Notes under the pieces: generated by a model
The model's input: only the letters and a program-made list of their open reading frames with translations
What the model was told of the DNA's origin: nothing
Database searches by the model: none
From: BPJU01 sp964425225
GTDB lineage: Bacteria; Planctomycetota; Planctomycetia; Pirellulales; Pirellulaceae
Assembly: GCA_964425225.1 (NCBI GenBank)
Contig: CAYRMD010000014.1
Location: 1 to 64,000, forward strand
Direction: 5' to 3'
DNA: 64,000 nt
Translations under genes and position numbers: made by a program
In this document: positions 27,608 through 38,071 of the stretch, one piece after another
How the letters are laid out: each line of letters begins with the position of its first letter
Numbering within the stretch: position 1 is the stretch's first letter

Positions 27608-28945
27608 CTACTGTCGTTCAGGCTGGCGAATATCGTAGCACAAAAGGACATCTTGATCGCGGAGAAATAATCGACCGTGAGCGATTACCGGGTGTGGCCA
27701 GCTTTCGCCCAGCCGCGACGCGAGCTTGAAGCTGCTCTTGAGGCGGTATTCCTCCGGTGTGGCCTCGATGAGTACCATCGTGCCATCTTGGTAACGGAAA
27801 TAAAGGTGACCGTCCGCGTAGGCTACTGCCGCCGAGCCGCTTCCTGGACCACGGCCGGGTCGCCACATGTCGCGACCGGTTAACCATTCGATGCACACCG
27901 GAAATCCATTGTTGTGGCCGTGTCCTAGGTAAAGATAGTCCCCCACGAGCACCATCCCGCCGTGATGGTTTTGAAGTTGGCGGCCTGGTAGGTAATAAAC
28001 TTCTTCGGCTCGAAGGGAATTGTCCGACAGACGTGCGATTCGCAATAGCGCCGCCCCGCTGTCGTAACCGGACGAGCCAAAAACGTAATCGCCTCGGACG
28101 ATGGGCGTGGGAATGTTAGCCGTGCTATTGGCGATGCGATTATAGTGCCATAACAGTTTACCTCTGGCCGCATCAACTCCTACCAAGCCGCGTCCCACGA
28201 GCTGCACATATTGTTTTACTCCGGCCGCGTGGCTAATCACCACCGATGAATAGGCCGCGCCATCCAAGCCGTTAGGCCCCAAGTCGCCAGTAACTTGGCA
28301 CTGCCAATGGAGTTGCCCGTTGGTCTTGTGCAAAGCTACCAGTAACGCTTCGTCACCGCCCGGAGTGCATACCACAAGATTGCCGTCTACCAAGGGTGAC
28401 TCACTGTAACCCCAACCCGACATCATTTGACCGCCAAAGTCACGGACAAAATCCTTACTCCAGACAATTGCTCCGGTGTCGGCGTTACAGCACACCAGGC
28501 GGCCACGGAACGTCACTACGTAGACGCGACCATCGTCGATAGTCGGTGTACCGTTGGGCGGCTGCTCTTGCTCAGAGATTACTGTTTGCCAAAGTTTGGT
28601 ACCTGCCAGATCCAACGCAACCAGCGCGGCCTGATTACCCGGTTGCAATCCCACGGTATAGATGCGCTGCCCCACGACAGCAACGCTGGAATAGCCTTGC
28701 CCCAGTCCTGAGGCCTTCCATAACAGCCGTGGTCCTTCTGTTGGCCACTCCTGGAGGAGACCCGTCTCTGGACTATGCGCATCGCGTGCAGGACCTCGCC
28801 ACTGCGGCCAATCCGCTGACCAACATGCTTGCTGCGAAAACCAACCAATGATCACACTTACCAACAACGTTCTCACTTGAGACAAGAGTAAGCTTTTGTC
28901 GCAAGGGACTATCGTTTTTTCATTTGCGTAGTCGTTACGCATCAT
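27608..28945 (-). CDS. Exported PQQ-like beta-propeller protein
   Basis: A 445-residue protein with an N-terminal signal (LLVSVIIGWFSQQACWSA) followed directly by DWPQWRGPARDAHSPETGLL, the standard opening of planctomycete PQQ-binding-like proteins. Repeated blades show A/G-x-D and W patterns (VALDLAGTKLWQTVI, VCCNADTGAIVWSKDF, VGVDAARGKLLWHYN). This is the BamB/quinoprotein-dehydrogenase-like fold. Catalytic PQQ and metal ligands of true alcohol dehydrogenases are not evident, so a binding or scaffold role is more likely. Start at the ATG pair at 28945/28942, with GGAG about nine bases before. It lies downstream of an FAD oxidoreductase on the same strand. Confidence 0.88.
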   Translation of the reverse strand: MMRNDYANEKTIVPCDKSLLLSQVRTLLVSVIIGWFSQQACWSADWPQWRGPARDAHSPETGLLQEWPTEGPRLLWKASGLGQGYSSVAVVGQRIYTVGLQPGNQAALVALDLAGTKLWQTVISEQEQPPNGTPTIDDGRVYVVTFRGRLVCCNADTGAIVWSKDFVRDFGGQMMSGWGYSESPLVDGNLVVCTPGGDEALLVALHKTNGQLHWQCQVTGDLGPNGLDGAAYSSVVISHAAGVKQYVQLVGRGLVGVDAARGKLLWHYNRIANSTANIPTPIVRGDYVFGSSGYDSGAALLRIARLSDNSLRAEEVYYLPGRQLQNHHGGMVLVGDYLYLGHGHNNGFPVCIEWLTGRDMWRPGRGPGSGSAAVAYADGHLYFRYQDGTMVLIEATPEEYRLKSSFKLASRLGESWPHPVIAHGRLFLRDQDVLLCYDIRQPERQ

Positions 28946-29133
28946 ATAATCGATCTCCTGTTCCAGTAACGATGCGTATCAGTTGGGAAACCGTCGTGTT
29001 AGCTCCACGATGTGCTCATGAACAGCTTCCGTTTACGCTGTTCCAAAAACGGCGGGTGTGGTGGGCTAGGATGTGGGCAACTGTGGCAAGGTTCCAAATT
29101 GGTTACCAACCTCGGCAAGCTGCTAGCTGCTTT

Positions 29134-31222
29134 CTAACGCGGCAAAAATTGTACGGCATCCACCACGACGTATCCATCGGTATCGCGATTGAGCACCCAT
29201 ACTTGGGCGTTACCGTCGAAAGTGTATTCACCGAGGGACATGAAGCCATTTTGATCAGGTGGAGTTCTCTGGTTGATACGTCGCTCGGTCTGCCCGCCAG
29301 CATGATTAATCAAGACTGGTACCTGCGCTGCACGATTGGAATGAGCCGTATAGGCCAATCGGACCTCGTAGCGCCCCGGTCGAAGAACCGCGCGAAACCG
29401 TACGCTACTTTTACCCTTGTTCTGGTTATTGTCGTGAATGTAGCCACTACCGACAAATCCTCCAACAGCTTGGCTCGTTAGCCAAATTCCCTGTTTTTCA
29501 GCTTGTAGGTCATCCAGAACAATCCCTGGTAACTCACGAGGCGATCGTCGTGGGGGGGGGGCGTGGGCCGGTCCATTCGAGGATTTGCCCTCTGGCTAGT
29601 AAGTGCTTACGTAGTTGCGGGTACGCCACAGCTTGCACGTCACATTGCTGATCGATGGCCAGGCACGCCGCAGCGCCGGCCGACTGACCGAGTATCATAA
29701 ACACAGGCTCCATACGGATGGAACCGTACGCGATATGACTGGACGAGAGGGCAACGGGTACCAGCAAATTGCGGCATTCGTCAGCTTTTGGCCGGATAGC
29801 TCGATAGGAAATCGGATACGGAGGGAATCCGCCGACTTGAACGTCGCCTTCATTGCGCACGAATCCATTGGCGTCGACGTAGCGTTGCACGTTATGCGAA
29901 TCCATCGTATAGGCGGCAAGCCCGATAGAGTCTTCGGCAAGTGCCCGGCCTTCGCAGTGATGTTGCGTCATCACGAAATCCGAGACCATGCGACGTGCTT
30001 CGCGCACATAGAGTTGGTGCGGCCAGCCGCCGGTGTCAACGAATTCATCTTTACACAGACCCCAACGCCCCACTTCGTTTCGCACCTGTACCGGAACACG
30101 CGGATGGTGTGCTAGTGTCCACAACAGGCCGTGCACGTACGATAAGTGCTCTTGAAAGAGCTCTCGGCGCCGAGCGTCGTTGGCCGTCGGCCACTCATAG
30201 TTCATCCCAATATAGTCGGTTGAGACCCCGTGATTATTGTTAATGTCCGTCTTGCGATTCGGCATACGAATCAACGACCACGGTACCCGCGTCTCACCCG
30301 CCTCAAAATTCCGAAACAGTAACTCGTAACGCGATTCGTCGTAATCGGCCGGCTTTTCGATCGGTATGCGGTTCTCGGCTGCGTCGGTCAAGCATAACCG
30401 AAAGTTATACGCTTGAACGCGGTGGTCCCCTGAGCCATCTTCACCAGGTGGCTGCGCACCAATGCCGGGTAACAAGCCGCTTGAAGGATCGCCGCGTCGC
30501 CGGTAGGGATCAATCCCCGGCATCAATTGATGATGGATGGCCAATCGCGTTTGGACGCCGTTGAGTGTTTCACCGTATTGGCTGTTGGCTTCGCGTCCGA
30601 CGTGGAAAGACACTCCCGCGGCAGCCAGCAGATCTCCCTCATATGTAGCGTCGATGAACACGTGCCCGCGAAAAGTGCGGCCATTTTGCATGCGGATGGC
30701 GACGATTCGGGCTTGATCACGCTCAACCCCACGGTCTCGGTCGAGCCGATGTTGAGACAGAACAGGAACTGCCGCTTCTTCTAACATTTGTCGAAAGATG
30801 TGTTCAGCCACGTGCGGCTCGAATGTCCACATCGCATCGTCTTGAGGACCCTGTCGCGGACTACGATATTCTTCGGGCCTTTCGAATTTCCACGCTGTGG
30901 GCTGCTCATAGTACTTTTTGACGCGGCGATAGAATTCTCGAGCTACACCTCCGATGGCCGCCTTGTTACCGATGTCCGTGGCGCCTAAACCGGAACTGGT
31001 CATTCCACCGACGTGGCTGCCCGGTTCCAGGAGCACACATGTCTTGCCGTTATGACGTACTTCGATAGCGGCGGCAATGCCAGCGGGAGTTGCGCCGTAA
31101 ATGACCACATCGTAAAGTTGCGCTTGGCCCGATCGTGCACCCACGCAAGCCCAAAGAAGCCACCCGCAGGCAAAGTAATTGCAATAGTGTCGCACGCCAT
31201 TATTGGTAGACCGACGGCTCAT
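29134..31222 (-). pseudogene. FAD-dependent oxidoreductase with golvesin-type C-terminal domain, frameshifted at a C10 tract
   Basis: The uninterrupted frame (31222-29534, 562 codons) encodes a planctomycete FAD-dependent oxidoreductase. It has a signal-like N-terminus (ACVGARSGQAQ), the FAD motif GATPAGIAAAIE and GGMTSSGLGATDIG. The frame stops soon after a run of ten C on the coding strand (29552-29561). In the next frame the sequence continues for about 130 codons with GIVLDDLQAEKQGIW, GYIHDNNQNKGKSSVRF, YEVRLAYTAHSNRAAQVPV and DGYVVVDAVQFLPR, then TAG at 29134-29136. This is a golvesin/xanthan-lyase-type C-terminal domain, known to be fused to such oxidoreductases. Nine C would restore one frame of about 690 codons. 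It may be a sequencing error, slippage control or a real mutation; the enzyme domain itself is intact. Confidence 0.82.
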
Positions 31223-31836
31223 GGCTGCAGTCCTTACCGAAAGGCTCTACGTCTTGGGTCGTATTGTAGCGTACAAGATGCCGCGGGAGAAGTATCGGCG
31301 GCCGAGAATCCCTTGGAGTTTAAGCTCCACGTTCATGAAATCGAAATTGCTGCGTATCCCAGAGCATCGCAAAGCGCTACGGATTGTTTCCGGGATACCA
31401 CGTTGTCGGGGGCGTGTAGAAAGTCGGCCAATGGAACCACGGCACCGGCTGCGATGTTTATGGTTGTTACGAGAAGGGAGCGTCCTCGAATAGCCCCAAG
31501 ACCCCAAGCGAGCGTTAGTTAAATCCTAGGCGCTTTGCCGGATCCCACATTGCGAAAGCAGCCCCAAAACGAACACACTGCCGAAAATCCCGGCGACGTT
31601 AGGCCGCAATCAAGCTATGTGCACGAGATTCGCATCTTGCGTGTCGACGTCGTGTTTCTGCGCTGTACCGTTGATATGCTCTACCCGTAAAGGCTCCTGG
31701 GAGAGTGTATCCTAGTCAAGGACAAAACTTGGGATTTTTCTGGGATGCTGCTGGACTTTGCTTACCCAGCGCGTTGTAATAGGAATGGGTCGCGAGGTGA
31801 GGTCTATCCAAGGGTGATTCTCAAGGAGCCTGAACC
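31223..31836. other. Divergent intergenic region, 614 bases
   Basis: Between the FAD oxidoreductase (minus) and the Gfo/Idh/MocA gene (plus). It must contain both promoters; no clear consensus or repeat copy was seen. Confidence 0.45.
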
Positions 31837-33282
31837 ATGGCGAGACTGACACGCCGCAACGTCCTGAAAGGGGCTTTGGCGTCGACCACGTTCCCGCTGT
31901 TTACGGTGGCCGGAACGAAGGCGTCAGGGAAAGTACTGGGGGCTAACGACACGATTCGCGTAGCGGTGGCCGGTATCAACGGCCGGGGTACAGCGCATAT
32001 CAGCGAGTTTGCTGGGCTGGAAGGTGTGGAAGTAGCGTACCTGGTGGATCCGGACTCGAGGCTCTTTGAGTCCCGCAGCAAGCAGGTGCGCGATCGCAGC
32101 GGCAAGGATCCACAGTGCGTCCAAGATATACGTCGCGTGTTGGACGACAAATCGGTGGACGTTATTTCCATCGCGACGTGTAACCATTGGCATGCATTGA
32201 TGACTATTTGGGCTTGTCAAGCGGGCAAGGATGTCTATGTGGAAAAACCGATTAGCCACAACGTATTTGAGGGACGCAAGTGTGTCGAAGCAGCTCGTAA
32301 GTATGGACGCATTGTCCAACACGGCACGCAACAGCGCAGCAGTAATTCACGCGCAGCGGAAATCGCGGCGGTTCAATCGGGAAAATATGGTAAGTTGCTG
32401 GTTTCCAAAGGCTACTGCTGCAAAGCGCGCTGGAGCATCGGAGTAAAACCGATCTCGGCGCCTCCTTCGGGCTTTGATTTCAACCTCTGGTTGGGACCGG
32501 CGCCGCAGCAACCATTCCACGGTAATCTGCATCCATATAACTGGCATTGGTTCTGGGATACGGGCAACGGGGACATCGGCAATCAGGGTGTCCACGAAAT
32601 GGACGTAGCCCGCTGGGCCATCCGTGGAGCGACATTGCCGACGCGTGTCTGGAGTCTTGGGGGGCGATTTTTGCCTGGAGAAAAAGACCAAGGGCAAACA
32701 CCCAATATGCAGATGGCGGTCTTTGAGTTCGGGGACGTGATCTTGCTATTTGAAGTCCGCGGATTAGTAGCGCGCGAAGGAGCTCCGCCGTTCAACGTCA
32801 GCAACGAGTATTACACCACGGAAGGAATGATCCGTAATGGGAAGTTCTATCCCAAGAACAGTAAGGAGGAAGTAGCTTTAGAAGTCGACAACAAACAGAG
32901 GGTTGCGCCCGGTGGGCCCTTCGGTAGCTTCATCAACGCCGTGCGTAGCCGTGATTTTTCGGCCGTAAATGGCGATGCGGAAGTAGCGCACTATAGCGCT
33001 GCACTTTGCCACCTGGCAAATATCTCCTATCGATTGGGAACGGTTGTTCCGTTCCACAAGCCTACACAACGGTTAGGTGACAACGCACGAGTGGTCGAGT
33101 CGTTCGAGGCGATCCGAGAGAATTTGGAAGCCGTCAAGATACGCCTTGCGGAAACGCAATACGTGTTGGGCCGTGACCTGAAGTTCGATCCGAAGACGGA
33201 ACGTTTCGTAGATGACGACGAAGCTAACGCTTTGTTGACTCGACCGTACCGCCCGCCGTTTGTGGTACCCGAGCAAGTCTAA
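31837..33282 (+). CDS. Tat-exported Gfo/Idh/MocA family oxidoreductase
   Basis: A 481-residue protein. The N-terminus LTRRNVLKGALAS is a twin-arginine signal, so the folded enzyme is exported with its cofactor. The Rossmann motif is VAVAGINGRG (about 45-54). The family hallmark EKP occurs in DVYVEKPISHNVFEG, with DKSVDVISIATCNHWHALM before it. The C-terminal domain covers WHWFWDTGNGDIGNQGVHEMDVARW, containing the putative catalytic His region. Planctomycetes carry many such exported sugar-type oxidoreductases; the substrate is unknown. The ATG follows AAGGAG at a suitable distance. A J-domain-like gene follows after 20 bases and may be co-transcribed. Confidence 0.92.
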   Translation: MARLTRRNVLKGALASTTFPLFTVAGTKASGKVLGANDTIRVAVAGINGRGTAHISEFAGLEGVEVAYLVDPDSRLFESRSKQVRDRSGKDPQCVQDIRRVLDDKSVDVISIATCNHWHALMTIWACQAGKDVYVEKPISHNVFEGRKCVEAARKYGRIVQHGTQQRSSNSRAAEIAAVQSGKYGKLLVSKGYCCKARWSIGVKPISAPPSGFDFNLWLGPAPQQPFHGNLHPYNWHWFWDTGNGDIGNQGVHEMDVARWAIRGATLPTRVWSLGGRFLPGEKDQGQTPNMQMAVFEFGDVILLFEVRGLVAREGAPPFNVSNEYYTTEGMIRNGKFYPKNSKEEVALEVDNKQRVAPGGPFGSFINAVRSRDFSAVNGDAEVAHYSAALCHLANISYRLGTVVPFHKPTQRLGDNARVVESFEAIRENLEAVKIRLAETQYVLGRDLKFDPKTERFVDDDEANALLTRPYRPPFVVPEQV

Positions 33283-33302
33283 TCGGCTAAAGAGGTATTC
33301 GA

Positions 33303-34409
33303 TTGGAAAACTTCGATCCGTACGAGCAGTGGTTGGGGATTCCGCCGACCCTGCGGCCAATCGATTATTACACACTGTTGGGGATCGAAAAATTCTGTGA
33401 GGACCGCCGCAAAATCCAAGAGGCGGCCGAGGCCAGGATGCGGCTGCTTCGTAAATACCAAACGGGTCCTCGCGGCGTTTACACCCAACCACTGCTTAAC
33501 GAGATCGCTCAGGCAAAACTGCGCCTGCTGGATCCACGGCGCAAGGCGGAGTACGACGAGCGGCTACGGGAATCGGCGGCATGGGCTGCCGAGCTAGCCA
33601 CGCAGGACGAGGGCGTCTTAACACCGCCAGAAGTCCACGTGCCCTTTAGCAGTGGAGTCTGGCTCGCCCCGCAAATTCCGATCGCCGGTGCGACGCCAAG
33701 CCTGGTTATAGGAACTGGGGCAAGGCCTACTAGCACTGCTTCGAACCCGGTTGCGGTTACGGATCGCGCCGGCGTTCCCCATAACCCCAGGCTCATATCG
33801 GTATCGGCGCGTCGAACGCCGCAAGCACGGGCTGCGTTGCGCCGAAAACTTTGGCTCGGCTATCTGGGGCTGGCTTCGACGTTCGTCCTTACTGTGGTTG
33901 TGGCCGTCAGTTTCTGGTGCGCATGGAAGCGAGGTTGGTTAAACCAAAGATTCGGTTCCCGGGAACCGCTCGCCGACGCGTCCAAGCCGAGCCTGGAAAA
34001 GGATAACAAGATCGTCGTGCCCGATTTAGAGGGTACGATTCACTTACTTCCGGACATGGCTGCCACACCAAACACCGCGCGCGATGGCTCGAATGACGCA
34101 AGGGCTAACTCCCAGGTGATCGAATGGCTCTTCGCCGTCGCGGGAACCAGCATGTTCGAGGCGGTACTTTCGTATCAACTGGAGGGCAACGTACAGCAGG
34201 CCCAGTGTCAGCTCACGTTAGATGGTCAGGCAACCAAAACCATCGACCTGCTGCCAGCCGAATCCGGCCAACTAGCCGAAATGCGCACCTACCTCATGAT
34301 CCGGGGAGCCGGTGTGCATCGCCTCGCGATAAATTTGCCGCCCGCTGATGGGGAGTTCTCCGTTCGGCTTCACGCGCTACTGCTTAAGCCAGTGAAAATG
34401 GCTCGGTGA
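33303..34409 (+). CDS. J-domain-like membrane protein
   Basis: A 368-residue protein typical of planctomycetes. It starts at a TTG at 33303 after AGAGG and opens ENFDPYEQWLGIPPTLRPIDYYTLLGI. Residues 20-85 form a DnaJ-like helical unit ending LRLLDPRRKAEYDERL. The His-Pro-Asp tripeptide that stimulates Hsp70 is absent, so a classical co-chaperone role is unlikely. A linker follows, then one transmembrane helix at about 184-205 (LGLASTFVLTVVVAVSFWCAW), and a C-terminal beta-rich domain of about 120 residues. The layout suggests a cytoplasmic J-like part and an exported sensing or binding part. Function unknown. Confidence 0.8.
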   Translation: MENFDPYEQWLGIPPTLRPIDYYTLLGIEKFCEDRRKIQEAAEARMRLLRKYQTGPRGVYTQPLLNEIAQAKLRLLDPRRKAEYDERLRESAAWAAELATQDEGVLTPPEVHVPFSSGVWLAPQIPIAGATPSLVIGTGARPTSTASNPVAVTDRAGVPHNPRLISVSARRTPQARAALRRKLWLGYLGLASTFVLTVVVAVSFWCAWKRGWLNQRFGSREPLADASKPSLEKDNKIVVPDLEGTIHLLPDMAATPNTARDGSNDARANSQVIEWLFAVAGTSMFEAVLSYQLEGNVQQAQCQLTLDGQATKTIDLLPAESGQLAEMRTYLMIRGAGVHRLAINLPPADGEFSVRLHALLLKPVKMAR

Positions 34410-34655
34410 CCCTTCAAGAACCAGAAGATTGACCGGTTGCCGTGTTGCGTGGGAAATCCGGCAGCGACGACGTTGACCACCGAACGTCTGAGACTGTCAA
34501 TCAACGAAAGGAGGCACCACCTGCGTTCCGGGACCCACGGACGTAGAATCTGGCTACGAACGAGGACGGTAACACGGTCCCAATCGCGCGCCTTGCGGGA
34601 CTACGTTTTGCACGTCTAAAATAGTGCCGTTGGCTGGTAACGTGGGAGAGGCAAA

Positions 34656-36050
34656 ATGGCTAGGGGGCATCTATCAACCGGCGTCAGTCGCCGGTACTTC
34701 TTGCAGCAGGCCGGTGCCGGAGCCGGATGGTTGGCCTTTTTGGCTTTGTGGGCTCGTGACCAACAATTAGCAGCCGCCCAGGGACGGAGGACTCGGCGAG
34801 TCATTTGGATCTTTCTGCACGGCGGACCGAGCCACGTGGATCTTTTCGATCCGAAACCGCAACTGGTGCGCTTGGCCGGACAACCGCTGCCCGAATCTTT
34901 TGGGCCAGTCATGACGCGCCGCAATGTGGCTCGCAACCCGCTACTTCCGCCGGTGGCTGCGTTTCGACCCCGTGGCCAATCGGGCTTGGAATTGAGCGAT
35001 TTGCTCCCCGGTTTGGCTCAACATGCCGACGACATTTGTCTGATTCGCAGTGTCCACGGAGACAGCGTCAACCATCCCCAGTCCATATATCAAATGAATA
35101 CGGGCAGTATTTTGATGGGGCGTCCTAGCGTCGGCAGTTGGGTGGCGTACGGTTTGGGAAGTGAGAATGAGAATCTGCCCGCATTCGTCGTCTTGCCCGA
35201 TCCGGGGGGCGGTATCAAAGGTGGGCCGCCAGCCTGGGGTAGCGGCTTTTTGCCCGCACGCTGGCAGGGCGTACCGTTCCGGTCTGGCCCGCATCCGGTT
35301 TTGCACGTTACACCACCAGCGGATTACCCGATAGAGCGACAACGTGCCGTGCTGGATCTGGTCCGCGATTTGAATGTGGAACATGCCCAACAGCGCGATA
35401 GGGATGAGGAACTGCTGGCGCGCATTTCGGCTTATGAGCTTGCGTTTCGCATGCAAGCAGCGGCCCCCGAGTTAGTAGATCTATCCACAGAAACGCAAGA
35501 AACACTGGAACTGTATGGTGCGGATCGGGAACCAACAGCCGAATTCGGCCGTCGGTGTTTACTGGCGCGCCGTTTGGTTGAACGCGGAGTGCGCTTCGTC
35601 CAGATTTATTGCGGTGATACGAACGGATGGGATGCACACAACGACGTGCTCAAGAACCACGGGGATTGGTGTGCGCGATCGGATCGCCCGATTGCTGGAT
35701 TACTGACGGATCTGAAACGTCGCGGGTTGTGGGACGACACTCTGGTTATCTGCGGTGGTGAATTCGGCAGGATGCCCATGAGCGAACAGGGTAAAGGACG
35801 CGATCACAATCCATGGGGGTTCAGTGTCTGGTTGGCCGGTGGTGGAGTGCGAGGAGGTATGGCTTATGGTGCGACAGACGAGGTGGGACTGCGCGCCGTG
35901 GAAAACCCCGTAGCTATCCGTGACCTGCATGCCACCATTCTGCATCTGATCGGGTTGGATCACGAGCGGTTGACCTTCGTGCGTCATGGTTTGGAAGAAC
36001 GTTTGACGGGCCCCGAAGAAGCACATGTTATCCGCGAGATTTTGGCTTAA
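34656..36050 (+). CDS. DUF1501 domain protein (Tat-exported, sulfatase-like fold)
   Basis: A 464-residue DUF1501 protein. The twin-arginine signal is SRRYFLQQAGAGAGWLAFLAL. Core motifs are WIFLHGGPSHVDLFDPKP, SVHGDSVNHPQ, VERGVRFVQIYCGDTNGWDAHND and GGEFGRMP...GRDHNPWGF, which supply the metal-binding Asp and His residues of the alkaline-phosphatase/sulfatase-like fold. The family is greatly expanded in planctomycetes and always sits with DUF1549/DUF1553 proteins. Its activity is not established. The downstream DUF1549/1553 gene starts two bases after its stop, so they form an operon and probably an exported complex. Confidence 0.92.
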   Translation: MARGHLSTGVSRRYFLQQAGAGAGWLAFLALWARDQQLAAAQGRRTRRVIWIFLHGGPSHVDLFDPKPQLVRLAGQPLPESFGPVMTRRNVARNPLLPPVAAFRPRGQSGLELSDLLPGLAQHADDICLIRSVHGDSVNHPQSIYQMNTGSILMGRPSVGSWVAYGLGSENENLPAFVVLPDPGGGIKGGPPAWGSGFLPARWQGVPFRSGPHPVLHVTPPADYPIERQRAVLDLVRDLNVEHAQQRDRDEELLARISAYELAFRMQAAAPELVDLSTETQETLELYGADREPTAEFGRRCLLARRLVERGVRFVQIYCGDTNGWDAHNDVLKNHGDWCARSDRPIAGLLTDLKRRGLWDDTLVICGGEFGRMPMSEQGKGRDHNPWGFSVWLAGGGVRGGMAYGATDEVGLRAVENPVAIRDLHATILHLIGLDHERLTFVRHGLEERLTGPEEAHVIREILA

Positions 36051-36052
36051 CC

Positions 36053-38041
36053 ATGCGCAGCGCGTTCGATGAACGATCGAGGCTTTCGGGATCGGAACAA
36101 TCGGTCCGCATGTCGGTGCAAAAAAGCAGGTATACGACCCGATGTTTTCGCATCTCTTTGCGACGGTCGATTTGTCTAGCCTTATGGCTTGCGACATGGT
36201 TCGGTGGCGCGCCTTGCCTACGAGCACAAGACCCCGGCGAAGTGGTGATCGAAAAAGAACCGCTTGGACCGTCGTCGCTGGAACACTGGGCATTTCGCCC
36301 GTTGCAGCGCCCCCAGCTCCCCGAGGTGCGTAACGTCGCCTGGTGCTTACAACCGATTGACCGGTTTGTGTTGGCGCGTTGGGAGCACGCAGGAATCGAG
36401 CCGTTGCCACCTGCCAGTTACGCTATCCGTTTGCGACGTGTTTGTTTCTACCTTTGGGGATTGCCGCCCCCAGCAGAATGGGTAGGCAAAACAATCGATG
36501 GTTCGCAGAGTGCCTGGTGCCAACGGGTTGAGCAGCTCTTGGCGTCACCGCATTTTGGCCCTCGCTGGGCGCAGTTTTGGCTGGATCTGGCTCGTTTTGC
36601 CGAAACCGACGGTTTTGAATTTGACAAACCGCGACCGCAGGCCTGGCAATACCGTGATTGGGTTATTCGGGCCACCGACTCTGACATGCCCTACAACCAG
36701 TTCATCGCCGAACAAATTGCCGGAGATCTGTTGCATCCGGATGACCCGGAAGGTGCTCTGCCGACGGCGTTTTGCCTTAGTGGGCCGGATATGCCAGATC
36801 TGAATGACCAGCGGGAGCGACGCCATGTGTTGCTCAATGAAATGACTGCTACCGTTGGATCGGTTTTCCTCGCACTACAGCTTGGTTGTGCTCAATGTCA
36901 TGACCACAAGTACGATCCGGTGACACAGGTGGAGTTCTATAGTTTAAGGGCATTTTTCGAAAACACGATCGAACCGAAGCGGGACCAGTCGCTTTTTTGC
37001 TTTTCCAACGCAGGGACGGGTCCCCTGGTCGGTCAGGTCTATGCCCGAGGAGATTGGCGGCGGCCCACGGCAAAGGTTTTGCCCGATGTGCCCCGTGTGG
37101 CTCGGTTGGCGGCTGGCGAGATAGCAGGCGGTGAGGAAGTTTCCGGACGCGATCGGCGAAGTTTGGCCGAATGGCTTGGCGGCGCACAAAACGGCTTGGT
37201 CGCCCGAGTCATCGCCAATCGCGTGTGGCAGTTCCATTTCGGTAGAGGTTTGTGTGAAAGCGAAAGTGACTTTGGCTTCGCCGGTGACCAGCCGGTATTT
37301 TGTGAACTGCTGGATTGGTTAGCTTGCGAATTAATTGACAGCGGTTGGAGTTTAAAACACCTCCATCGAATAATCGTCACGTCGGCTGTTTATCAGCAAC
37401 CGTCGTGGCCGGAACCCAACCAACTTGACGTTTGGCAAAAGCGGATTGCGCTGGATCGCGACAATCGATTGTGGAGCCGGTTTCCCCGTCGCCGTTTGGA
37501 AGCGGAAGCTATTCGTGATGCCATGTTGTATTGTGCAGGGATGTTGAATGAGGAACGAGGTGGCCCAGGAGTACGCCCACCTTTAGAACCACTTCTAGCC
37601 TCGACGCTTTTGAAAGGCCAATGGGACGTAACGCCTCGGGAAGCTGATCATTACCGGCGGTCGATTTACTTGTTTGCGCGTCGGAATTTGCGATGGCCGA
37701 TGTTCAAGGTGTTCGATCGCCCTTCGGCCGAACAAAGTTGTCCGCGCCGTCATCAGTCGACCACTGCGTTGCAAGCTCTTCACCTGATCAATGCTCCGTT
37801 CAGCCACCAAATGGCTCGCTGTGCAGCGGAGCGTCTGTTATGCCAAACCGATTCTATCGAGCAGGCCGTCATACAGGCGGTCAGGAGCGTTTGGGGACGC
37901 GACGCGACACCGAACGAGCTGGCGCGTCTACATGCATTTGTCAAGGAGCAGCACGACCGATTGGGGCTCTCGCCGCTTGAAACCCTCAGCCAACTTTACC
38001 TGGCGTTGTTCAACTCGAACGCTTTCCTCTACGTGGATTGA
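36053..38041 (+). CDS. DUF1549/DUF1553 domain protein (PSD1-type)
   Basis: A 662-residue exported protein. After a leader with a hydrophobic stretch and an Ala-Gln end (LALWLATWFGGAPCLRAQ) comes the DUF1549 domain (about 95-290, with FGPRWAQFWLDLARFAETDGFEFDKPR). It contains the haem-like motif CAQCH in GCAQCHDHKYDPVTQVEFY. Then DUF1553 (about 360-645: ANRVWQFHFGRGL, RRRLEAEAIRDAML, LHLINAPF). Most family members are 800-1100 residues because of an N-terminal cytochrome c domain; that domain is missing here. The pairing with DUF1501 two bases upstream is standard. A second ATG at 36110 is an alternative start. Proposed roles in polysaccharide handling are not proven. Confidence 0.9.
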   Translation: MRSAFDERSRLSGSEQSVRMSVQKSRYTTRCFRISLRRSICLALWLATWFGGAPCLRAQDPGEVVIEKEPLGPSSLEHWAFRPLQRPQLPEVRNVAWCLQPIDRFVLARWEHAGIEPLPPASYAIRLRRVCFYLWGLPPPAEWVGKTIDGSQSAWCQRVEQLLASPHFGPRWAQFWLDLARFAETDGFEFDKPRPQAWQYRDWVIRATDSDMPYNQFIAEQIAGDLLHPDDPEGALPTAFCLSGPDMPDLNDQRERRHVLLNEMTATVGSVFLALQLGCAQCHDHKYDPVTQVEFYSLRAFFENTIEPKRDQSLFCFSNAGTGPLVGQVYARGDWRRPTAKVLPDVPRVARLAAGEIAGGEEVSGRDRRSLAEWLGGAQNGLVARVIANRVWQFHFGRGLCESESDFGFAGDQPVFCELLDWLACELIDSGWSLKHLHRIIVTSAVYQQPSWPEPNQLDVWQKRIALDRDNRLWSRFPRRRLEAEAIRDAMLYCAGMLNEERGGPGVRPPLEPLLASTLLKGQWDVTPREADHYRRSIYLFARRNLRWPMFKVFDRPSAEQSCPRRHQSTTALQALHLINAPFSHQMARCAAERLLCQTDSIEQAVIQAVRSVWGRDATPNELARLHAFVKEQHDRLGLSPLETLSQLYLALFNSNAFLYVD

Positions 38042-38071
38042 GCTCGAGTTTTCCCGATGCCTGCGAGGAGC

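Noticed and set aside
33303..34409. DnaJ co-chaperone
   Set aside because: The J-like region lacks the His-Pro-Asp tripeptide needed to stimulate Hsp70, so only a J-domain-like label is given.
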